A stretch of DNA of 6,910 nucleotides, taken from contig JAFSIU010000194.1 of NCBI GenBank assembly GCA_017439615.1, positions 1 to 6,910 on the forward strand, given 5' to 3'. Source of the stretch: Bacillota bacterium. Its GTDB lineage: Bacteria > Bacillota > Dehalobacteriia > UBA4068. The notes beneath the pieces were generated by a model, which saw only the letters and a list, made by a program, of their open reading frames with translations, had not been told where the DNA came from and made no database searches. The position numbers were made by a program, and so were the translations under genes. Of the stretch, positions 1-5,089 are shown piece by piece. Position 1 is the first letter of the stretch. Each line of letters begins with the position of its first letter.

Positions 1-157
1 GAGCATTATGGACACCCTGGTTCAATGCTATCAGATGCAGCTTGACAAGCTCTTCGCCAATGAAAAGCTTGATATTTCCAGCGATATCAAGGTGCTGGAG
101 AATATGATGGCGCGTGATGGTATCGGCGAGGGACAGCTCCGCACTTTTTCCAGATAG
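1..157 (+). CDS. XpaC-like protein (5-bromo-4-chloroindolyl phosphate hydrolysis family), C-terminal end only
   Basis: Partial gene entering from the left edge. Reading from base 2 gives 51 codons and a TAG at 155-157. The visible tail has an amphipathic helix (MDTLVQCYQMQLDKLF) followed by LDISSDIKVLENMMARDGI. This helix plus a 'D-I-S-x-D-I-x-V-L-x-x-M' ending is, from memory of the family, typical of the C terminus of XpaC proteins, which are Firmicutes membrane-associated proteins often encoded beside TelA-type toxic-anion resistance proteins. The biochemical role of the family is poorly defined. Nothing upstream is visible, so the domain and any membrane segments cannot be checked. A strong terminator follows 50 bases later, so this gene ends its transcription unit. 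The reading frame is certain; the family call rests on about 50 residues. Confidence 0.6.
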   Translation, partial: SIMDTLVQCYQMQLDKLFANEKLDISSDIKVLENMMARDGIGEGQLRTFSR

Positions 158-208
158 TTAATTGTTTGCAGTACAATTACAAGACAGAAAAGATAACGGA
201 AAACTTTG

Positions 209-248
209 CAGGCATAGCAGTTTACAACAAACTGCTATGCCTGTTTTT
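209..248 (+). terminator. Rho-independent terminator after the XpaC-like gene
   Basis: A perfect 15-bp stem (left arm CAGGCATAGCAGTTT at 209-223, right arm its exact complement at 229-243) with a 5-base ACAAC loop is followed at once by TTTTT (244-248). The T-run lies only on the + strand side, so it ends the upstream gene and insulates the kinase gene from it. Confidence 0.95.
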
Positions 249-423
249 ATATAATCATAACTGCAGCACAATAAAAACAGGTTGTCAGAATCAGTGAGCA
301 ACCGAAAGTTGCTTAATAGTTGGTGGCGGCAACAGCTCCTGCAAAAAGAAAACATTCTTTATACAAAGCATAAGCAGGAAAAATTGTGAAAATGTCGAAT
401 TGTGTTGAAAATAAATCATTTTC

Positions 424-428
424 AGGAG
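424..428 (+). promoter_or_regulatory. Ribosome binding site that sets the kinase start at 434
   Basis: AGGAG lies 5 bases before ATG 434. The same frame is open back to a GTG at 386, which has a weaker AGGA 6 bases upstream. The 16 extra residues would precede the point where family proteins normally begin (a few residues before the FIVN strand), so ATG 434 is preferred. Confidence 0.75.
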
Positions 429-433
429 TTGTT

Positions 434-1384
434 ATGCAGGAAACAGCTTATAAAAAGACATTTTTTATCGTCAATGGCAATGCCGGTCATGGCAAGGCAA
501 AGGAAGCCTGGCAGCAGCTGCTGCCGCTTATTGAGCAGGAATGTCCCTGTTTTGGTTGGGAATTCACTCCCGCCGCCAATCAGGGTGCTGCGATGGCAAG
601 GCGTGCATTGGATGAGGGCTATGATCTGATCGTGGCAGTGGGCGGCGATGGTACCATGCATGAGGTGCTCAATGGCTTTTTATGCGATGACAAGCCTTAT
701 AAGGAAGATGCAATGCTTGCCTTTTGGGCATTGGGCAGCGGCTGCGATACAGGTCGCACTGTCTATGGCAGCAGGGATAAGGAGATTTTCCTCCAAATGC
801 TGAAGCATGGCCAAGCTGTTGCTTTTGATGCAGGTAAATGCAGATATCAGCTGGCAGACGGCGCGTGGGCGGAAAGCTATTTTATGAACAGCTGTGATGC
901 CGGCATCGGCGCTGATGTTGCTTATTATACCAACACTCATTCCAAAGCCTTGGGCGGTACACTTTCATTCCTGAAGGCAGCACTTGTCTGCCTTGTGAAA
1001 TACAAGCCGCCACAGATGCATATCGTTGTCGACGGCAAGGAGTATAACGGACGCTATATGATGGCGGCTGTCGGCAATGGCAAATATTTCGGCAGCGGTA
1101 TGAAATTTGTACCTGATGCCTCCTTTACAGACGGCAAGCTTGATATGCTGCTTGCAGATGAGGTGAAAATGCCCACTGTTTTAGTGCTGCTTGCAAAGCT
1201 CTATAAGGGGGCACATACCACGCATCCCATTGTACATATCAGCCGATTTGAGAAAATGAAGGTCGAAGTCGAGCATCGTATGGTGATTGAGCTTGATGGT
1301 GAAAGCGTCGGATATACGGATATGGAGGTTTCCGTTTTGCCTTCTGCTTTCAGAATGCTGGTGCCTGAATCCTTTCATGGATAG
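434..1384 (+). CDS. Diacylglycerol kinase-family lipid kinase (YegS/DagK/BmrU type)
   Basis: 316 residues, a normal length for soluble bacterial lipid kinases that phosphorylate diacylglycerol or related lipids at the inner face of the membrane. Visible motifs, in order: the first strand and loop VNGNAGHGK (13-21), usually VNPxAGxGK; the nucleotide-binding GGDGT (70-74) followed by MHEVLNG; GSGCDTGR (101-108) where the family normally has GTGNDFAR; GNGKYFGSGMKFVPDASFTD (214-233), the conserved second-domain segment; and ELDGE (286-290) near the end. The two-domain layout (N-terminal Rossmann-like, C-terminal beta sandwich) follows from the motif order. It is flanked by a terminator upstream and the iscR promoter downstream, so it is probably monocistronic, although I found no convincing promoter in 249-433. 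The substrate cannot be read from the sequence. A GTG start at 386 would add 16 residues. Confidence 0.9.
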   Translation: MQETAYKKTFFIVNGNAGHGKAKEAWQQLLPLIEQECPCFGWEFTPAANQGAAMARRALDEGYDLIVAVGGDGTMHEVLNGFLCDDKPYKEDAMLAFWALGSGCDTGRTVYGSRDKEIFLQMLKHGQAVAFDAGKCRYQLADGAWAESYFMNSCDAGIGADVAYYTNTHSKALGGTLSFLKAALVCLVKYKPPQMHIVVDGKEYNGRYMMAAVGNGKYFGSGMKFVPDASFTDGKLDMLLADEVKMPTVLVLLAKLYKGAHTTHPIVHISRFEKMKVEVEHRMVIELDGESVGYTDMEVSVLPSAFRMLVPESFHG

Positions 1385-1410
1385 AATGCCGGTCAGATGG
1401 CATACAAATT

Positions 1411-1479
1411 AATTCCTACTTGACAATAAGGGATTGCTGTATTATACTTGCAGTAATCCCTACTTGTTTGCAGGGAATT
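1411..1479 (+). promoter_or_regulatory. Predicted tandem operator of the iscR promoter (two 25-bp dyads)
   Basis: Two 25-bp imperfect inverted repeats lie 44 bp apart centre to centre. The first (1411-1435) starts AATTCCTACTTG and ends AAGGGATT. The second (1455-1479) starts AATCCCTACTTG and ends AGGGAATT. Their first 12 bases match at 11 positions. The first covers the -35 box; the second covers the expected transcription start. The facing inner half-sites also form a 9-of-10 inverted repeat (1430-1439 with 1451-1460) around the -10 box. Repressor sites of 25 bp overlapping the promoter fit autoregulation by the Rrf2/IscR protein encoded just downstream. The assignment of the binding protein is inference. 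Confidence 0.65.
1420..1448 (+). promoter_or_regulatory. Housekeeping sigma factor promoter of iscR-iscS
   Basis: TTGACA (1420-1425), a 17-bp spacer and TATACT (1443-1448) form a near-consensus promoter, 50 bases before the iscR start codon. It lies wholly inside the dyad repeats at 1411-1479, as expected for a repressed promoter. Confidence 0.88.
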
Positions 1480-1497
1480 TTTTGAGGAGGTTTTTCT

Positions 1498-1911
1498 ATG
1501 AATATTTCAACAAAAGGCAGATATGGCCTTCGTGCGATGCTGGATATAGCACAAAACGGAGTAGAAAAGCCTGTTACACTGTCTGCTATTTCGGCGCGTC
1601 AGGATATCTCAGACGGTTATCTTGAGCAGCTTGTCGCTCCGCTGAAAAAAGCAGGTTTAGTAAAAAGCATACGCGGCGCTCAGGGTGGCTATATGCTTTC
1701 CCGTCCCGCAGATGAAATTACTGTCGGCGAGGTCTTCAGAGCTTTGGAGGGTCCCATTGCCATTACTGTTTGCTCTACCGATGATGCCGATATCGATTGC
1801 GGCAGAGGCGAAAGCTGCTTGGTACGCAATCTTTGGTGCGAGATTCAGGATGCGGTTTCTGCTGTTCTTGACAGCAAAACCCTGACTGATCTGATGCCCG
1901 GCTGCAAATGA
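1498..1911 (+). CDS. iscR: Rrf2-family, IscR-type Fe-S-responsive transcriptional regulator
   Basis: 137 residues, a typical Rrf2 length. The N terminus MNISTKGRYGLRAMLDIA is the classic family start, followed by a winged helix-turn-helix (about 26-70) with YLEQLVAPLKKAGLVKSIRG and the wing GAQGGYMLSRP, then TVGEVFRALEG. The dimer/sensor region carries Cys92, Cys101 and Cys107, which correspond to the Fe-S ligands of IscR (Cys92, Cys98 and Cys104 in E. coli, known from the literature); Cys114 and Cys136 are extra. The E. coli His107 position is Arg110 here, so the fourth cluster ligand must differ or be absent. GAGGAGG at 1484-1490 lies 7 bases before the ATG. A cysteine desulfurase follows at once, so the likely job is to sense Fe-S status and control its own operon. 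CymR, the cysteine-responsive relative, is a less likely alternative because of the three cysteines. Confidence 0.88.
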   Translation: MNISTKGRYGLRAMLDIAQNGVEKPVTLSAISARQDISDGYLEQLVAPLKKAGLVKSIRGAQGGYMLSRPADEITVGEVFRALEGPIAITVCSTDDADIDCGRGESCLVRNLWCEIQDAVSAVLDSKTLTDLMPGCK

Positions 1912-1939
1912 TTTTTAATTTTTGATTTTATATAGATTT

Positions 1940-1947
1940 GGAGATGA
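1940..1947 (+). promoter_or_regulatory. Ribosome binding site that sets the TTG start of iscS
   Basis: GGAGATGA (1940-1947) ends 5 bases before TTG 1953. The in-frame ATG at 1944 lies inside this site and has no spacing to it. A TTG at 1938 has no binding site of its own. The TTG 1953 start also yields the normal family N terminus, MKRIYVDHAATTP. Confidence 0.8.
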
Positions 1948-1952
1948 ATATC

Positions 1953-3119
1953 TTGAAAAGAATTTATGTTGATCATGCTGCGACAACTCCGGTTTTCCCC
2001 GAAGCGATCGAAGCAATGAGTGATTTGATGCGCTCTCATTATGGCAATCCCTCCAGCATGCATGCTATGGGAACAGAGGCCAAAAGAAGTCTCGAAAATG
2101 CCAGAAAGCAGGTAGCAAGCCTTATCAATGCTGAGCCCTCGCAGGTTTTCTTCACCTCGGGTGGCACCGAGGCAGACAATCTGGCAATTCTGGGAACTGC
2201 CAGAGCCGCAGGTAAAGGGCATATTATCACTACTGCTGTCGAGCATCATGCGGTGCTTGATTCCTGCCTCTATCTGCAGAAAAATGGCTTTGATCTGACG
2301 ATCCTTCCCGTTGATGCCGATGGTCTTATCACTGCCGAGCAGGTCAAAGAAGCTCTCCGCCCCGATACTATTCTTGTGACTGTTATGCATGCCAATAATG
2401 AAGTCGGCTCTGTTAATCCTGTTGCAGAGATCGGTGAGGTGCTGAAGGATCATCCCGCACATTTTCATGTTGATGCGGTGCAGAGCGTTGGCAAAATCCC
2501 TGTTGATGTCAAGGCTATCAATTGCGATATGCTGACCGTTTCCTCACACAAGATCAATGGCCCTAAGGGCGTCGGCGCATTATATCGCCGTTCGGGCTTT
2601 GAGATCGAGCCTCTTGTTTATGGCGGCGGTCAGGAGCATAAATTCCGTTCCGGTACAGAAAATCTCCCCGGCATTGTCGGCTTTGGACTTGCAGCCGAAA
2701 GAACTGCCGAGCTTTTCGAAAGACGCACAGCTGAGTGGAAGAGAATGCGCGATCATTTCATCAGCCGTGTACAGAATGAGATCCCTGCGATCCGTATCAA
2801 TGGCTCTATGACAAGCCGTCTGCCGCATAATATCAATATCAGCTTTGCTTATATCGAAGGTGAAGCCCTGCTGCTTTATCTTGATATGGCGGGTATTTGC
2901 TGCTCCTCCGGTTCCGCTTGTACCGCAGGCGAGGAGGGCGCATCCCATGTTCTGACAGCAATGAAGGTCGACAAGGATTATATCAATTCCGCTATCCGTA
3001 TCACCTTGGGTATGTATAACACTATGGATGATATCGATTATATTGTCGATACCCTGAAGGAAAAGGTAAAAATGCTGCGTATGGCATCTCCTTTCGCACC
3101 GAGTGATTTGTATAAATAG
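1953..3119 (+). CDS. iscS: Group I cysteine desulfurase (NifS/IscS family)
   Basis: 388 residues. This PLP enzyme converts cysteine to alanine and passes a persulfide sulfur to Fe-S cluster assembly and often to tRNA thiolation. Visible key residues, numbered from TTG 1953: VDHAATTP near the start; TSGGTEADN (68-76); His98, which stacks on the cofactor in the family; HANNEVGSV (146-154); Asp174 and Gln177 in HVDAVQ; the PLP-binding Lys200 in SSHKINGPKG; RSGTEN (232-237); and the catalytic Cys323 in SSGSACTAG, whose loop form marks group I enzymes. Their spacing matches E. coli IscS with a constant offset of 5-6 residues. It lies 41 bases after iscR and shares its promoter. A terminator follows with no iscU/nifU gene, so the scaffold must be encoded elsewhere. 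The symbol iscS is by family; nifS would be equally defensible. Confidence 0.93.
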   Translation: MKRIYVDHAATTPVFPEAIEAMSDLMRSHYGNPSSMHAMGTEAKRSLENARKQVASLINAEPSQVFFTSGGTEADNLAILGTARAAGKGHIITTAVEHHAVLDSCLYLQKNGFDLTILPVDADGLITAEQVKEALRPDTILVTVMHANNEVGSVNPVAEIGEVLKDHPAHFHVDAVQSVGKIPVDVKAINCDMLTVSSHKINGPKGVGALYRRSGFEIEPLVYGGGQEHKFRSGTENLPGIVGFGLAAERTAELFERRTAEWKRMRDHFISRVQNEIPAIRINGSMTSRLPHNINISFAYIEGEALLLYLDMAGICCSSGSACTAGEEGASHVLTAMKVDKDYINSAIRITLGMYNTMDDIDYIVDTLKEKVKMLRMASPFAPSDLYK

Positions 3120-3174
3120 TTTCTGAAAGCCTTGGCATCTGGTCAATGCTCATAAAAAGTTATTCTTATAAAGC

Positions 3175-3210
3175 AAACCCTGCATCAAATATCTGATGCA
3201 GGGTTTATTT
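3175..3210 (+). terminator. Rho-independent terminator after iscS
   Basis: A perfect 13-bp stem (AAACCCTGCATCA at 3175-3187, its complement at 3194-3206) with a 6-base loop is followed by a T-rich tail, ATTTGTT. It ends the iscR-iscS unit 55 bases after the stop codon. Confidence 0.92.
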
Positions 3211-3306
3211 GTTAAGGACCTTGGGTTTGTTTCTGCAGATGTTTTTATAAAAGAGTCAGTTTCGTATTTGTTTTTTGCAGGGGACCAAGGGGGATTGCGA
3301 TTTCCT

Positions 3307-3338
3307 CCCTTAGGCCCCTTTGCAACCCCCTACCCCCC
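3307..3338 (-). other. Putative G-quadruplex motif
   Basis: The + strand carries four C-runs: 3 (3307-3309), 4 (3315-3318), 5 (3326-3330) and 6 (3333-3338). On the - strand this reads as G6, TA, G5, TTGCAAA, G4, CCTAA, G3, which satisfies the standard pattern of four runs of at least three G with loops of 1-7 bases. Competing + strand hairpins are possible with the G-runs at 3280-3283 and 3289-3293. Folding in the cell is not shown. Confidence 0.5.
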
Positions 3339-3446
3339 TTCAAACGCTTTTTGTTCGAGGCAGTTACGGTAGCTTTATGCATTTACTCTATCTCAAATCA
3401 GCTTATTTATACATTCGAAAAATCGTCAAATACCGGTTTTTAAACA

Positions 3447-3468
3447 GAACTACCTCAAAAGGTAGTTC
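3447..3468 (+). repeat. Small inverted repeat / RNA hairpin
   Basis: GAACTACCT (3447-3455) and AGGTAGTTC (3460-3468) form a perfect 9-bp stem around a CAAA loop. No T-run follows directly, so it is not an obvious terminator. A T6 run appears about 40 bases later, after a weak GCC/GGC element. It could be part of a small RNA, a degenerate terminator or a binding site; the sequence does not decide. Confidence 0.4.
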
Positions 3469-3549
3469 CGCAAGTTGTTGCTTTATGAAGATTCTGCTTA
3501 GCCAAGGCTTTTTTATGTAAATAAAGTTGGTTTTTTGCGTCGCTTTTAG

Positions 3550-3578
3550 TTGCCCGCAATGCGAAAAATTGTTATACT
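3550..3578 (+). promoter_or_regulatory. Probable promoter of the tmk-holB-DUF4846 unit
   Basis: TTGCCC (3550-3555), a 17-bp spacer and TATACT (3573-3578) lie 40 bases before the tmk start. The -10 box is good; the -35 box matches the consensus at the first three positions and one later one. Its location after a gap and before a tight operon supports it. Confidence 0.55.
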
Positions 3579-3617
3579 TAATATATCTGTAATAATGAAT
3601 TTTGAAGCGAGGCATTT

Positions 3618-4235
3618 ATGGAAAAGGGTTTGTTTATTTCATTTGAAGGAATTGATGGCAGCGGCAAAAGCACCGCCGCTGAGAAATTATGTGCCTATCT
3701 GCGTGAAAAGGGCAGAGAAGTCGTTTTTACTTTCGAACCGGGAGGCTGCGAATGGGGCAAAACCATGCGTGATATTCTGCTGCATGGCAGCTATGCTCCT
3801 GCTCCGCGTACTGAAGCCTTGCTTTTTGCCGCAGACCGTGCCGAGCATATGGCGGCTTGCGTTTTCCCTGCGCTCGAAAGAGGTGCTGTGGTCGTCTGCG
3901 ATCGCTTTGCCGATTCCACAATTGCTTATCAGGGCGGCGGCAGAGGTATGGACATGGAGTCTTTGGCTATGCTTTCTGATTTTGCTGCTGCAGGCAGAAT
4001 GCCTGATATAACTTTTTATCTTTCTTTGCCCGTGGACATGGCGGCAGCCCGCCGTCAGGGCCAAGAGGACAGAATGGAGCAGGAGAAAAAGGATTTTTTC
4101 CAGCGTGTTGCGGATAGCTATGAGCATCTGGCACAGCAAAACCCTGAACGCATTGTGAAAATTGATGCGACCTGTGATGCCGATGCCGTCTGGCAGCAGA
4201 TAAAAGATAAAATCGATGCATTTTTGCAGTACTAA
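3618..4235 (+). CDS. tmk: Thymidylate (dTMP) kinase
   Basis: 205 residues, the usual length. It phosphorylates dTMP to dTDP with ATP, an essential cytoplasmic step of dTTP synthesis. The P-loop GIDGSGKST is at 11-19. EPGG (40-43) belongs to the family's TREPGG motif but is preceded by Phe39 instead of Arg. Next come PRTEALLFAADRAEH (63-77), the DRF signature (95-97) and AYQGGGRG (103-110), then a LID with Arg145, Arg146 and Arg152 before MEQEKKDFFQRV. A P-loop without a basic residue combined with a basic LID is the bacterial type II arrangement. GAGG at 3609-3612 lies 5 bases before the ATG. It heads a tight operon with holB 9 bases downstream, the conserved Firmicutes order. Confidence 0.95.
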   Translation: MEKGLFISFEGIDGSGKSTAAEKLCAYLREKGREVVFTFEPGGCEWGKTMRDILLHGSYAPAPRTEALLFAADRAEHMAACVFPALERGAVVVCDRFADSTIAYQGGGRGMDMESLAMLSDFAAAGRMPDITFYLSLPVDMAAARRQGQEDRMEQEKKDFFQRVADSYEHLAQQNPERIVKIDATCDADAVWQQIKDKIDAFLQY

Positions 4236-4244
4236 AGGAGTATT

Positions 4245-5075
4245 ATGACCGAGCTTTTGCAAAGAGCTCTGGCAAAGGATATTTTGTCGGGCGAGATAAG
4301 TCATGCATATATTCTGACCGGTGAAAAGCGGCTTTCGCAGGCGCTTGCTTTTGCTATGGCTTTGAATTGCAAAAATCGTGATGAGGAGGGTAATGCCTGC
4401 GGTACCTGCCTTTCCTGCCGAAAGCTCGCTGATAACAATCATCCCGATGTTTTCCTTGTTGAACCGGACAGAAATGCCATACGCATTGAACAGACACGCA
4501 AGCTGATTTCAAAGCTTTTTCTGGAAAAATTCGAGGGTGAGTATAAAATTGCAATTCTGCAGGGCTGTGAAGCTATGCGTGATGAGGCGGCAAATAATCT
4601 GCTCAAAACTCTTGAAGAGCCGCCGGAGCATACAGTTTTTTTGCTGCTGACCGAAAGCGAGAGCAGTGTTTTGCCCACGGTGCGTTCCCGCTGCCGCATT
4701 GTCAATCTGCGCGGCGAGGGCATAGACGCTCTTGATGATGAAAACAGGCAGCAATATCTGCAGCAGGCGGAGCAGCTTCTGCAGGGCTTATCAGCACTGC
4801 CTCTTTATAAAGTGCTGCGCCTGACAGCCGAATGGGAAAAAGACCGCGAAGAAGCACTTGCCTTTGTCAGTGCATTATCTCATGTGTTGATGGGTGCCTT
4901 CAAAAGCAGCTTTGGCCGCGAGGGAGAATTCTTTCTGTCCGCACAGCCCGCTGCCATTCTGAAGGCGGCGGAGCAGACACAAACAGCTATGGAACAACTC
5001 AAGGCAAATGTGAATATGAAGGCCTGCCTGGATATGCTTTTTCTGCGTCTTTGGAGCTGTATGAAACAAAAATAA
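4245..5075 (+). CDS. holB: DNA polymerase III delta-prime subunit (clamp loader)
   Basis: 276 residues. Delta-prime is the stator subunit of the clamp loader that places the beta clamp on DNA at the replication fork. The N-terminal AAA+ module starts SHAYILTGEKRLSQALAFAM; the Walker A loop is degenerate (no GKT/GKS), as allowed for non-ATP-binding delta-prime. A four-cysteine zinc module follows (Cys42, Cys52, Cys55 and Cys58, as CGTCLSC then HPD at 66-68). LLKTLEEPPEHTVFLL (119-134) and the TVRSRC motif (145-150), containing the conserved SRC arginine, are diagnostic. The C-terminal helical collar domain follows. AAGGAG at 4235-4240 precedes the ATG by 4 bases and overlaps the tmk stop, so translation is probably coupled. 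YaaQ and YaaR, which lie between tmk and holB in Bacillus, are absent here. Confidence 0.93.
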   Translation: MTELLQRALAKDILSGEISHAYILTGEKRLSQALAFAMALNCKNRDEEGNACGTCLSCRKLADNNHPDVFLVEPDRNAIRIEQTRKLISKLFLEKFEGEYKIAILQGCEAMRDEAANNLLKTLEEPPEHTVFLLLTESESSVLPTVRSRCRIVNLRGEGIDALDDENRQQYLQQAEQLLQGLSALPLYKVLRLTAEWEKDREEALAFVSALSHVLMGAFKSSFGREGEFFLSAQPAAILKAAEQTQTAMEQLKANVNMKACLDMLFLRLWSCMKQK

Positions 5076-5079
5076 TTAT

Positions 5080-5083
5080 GGAG
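5080..5083 (+). promoter_or_regulatory. Ribosome binding site that sets the DUF4846 gene start
   Basis: GGAG (5080-5083) lies 6 bases before ATG 5090. The earlier in-frame ATG 5078 overlaps this site and has only A/T-rich sequence before it. Starts further upstream would run inside holB. Confidence 0.7.
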
Positions 5084-5089
5084 AAAAGA

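Larger units (their letters stand above)
3120..3617. other. Non-coding gap between iscS and tmk
   Basis: 498 bases. From left to right it holds the iscS terminator (3175-3210), a G/C-run element (3280-3340) in otherwise AT-rich sequence, a small hairpin (3447-3468) and the tmk promoter. Short open frames here (one of 66 codons on +, one of 70 on -) lack ribosome binding sites and protein-like composition. I see no tRNA, known riboswitch or signal-recognition-particle RNA signature. Confidence 0.6.

Noticed and set aside
360..365. TATACA as a possible -10 box for the lipid kinase gene
   Set aside because: No acceptable -35 box lies 16-18 bases upstream and there is no TGn extension.
1845..2468. 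Antisense open frame (207 codons) across the iscR-iscS junction
   Set aside because: Both + strand genes here carry clear family motifs; the antisense product does not.
3320..3520. 66-codon + strand frame in the iscS-tmk gap
   Set aside because: It begins at a TTG inside the C-rich element with no ribosome binding site, and its sequence looks like translated non-coding DNA.
3687..4442. Antisense open frame (251 codons) across tmk and holB
   Set aside because: It crosses the junction of two well-supported + strand genes and shows no recognisable motif.
4832..5089. Upstream extension of the DUF4846 gene by 86 codons
   Set aside because: It would overlap holB and bury the signal or anchor sequence; a proper ribosome binding site and hydrophobic N terminus occur at ATG 5090.
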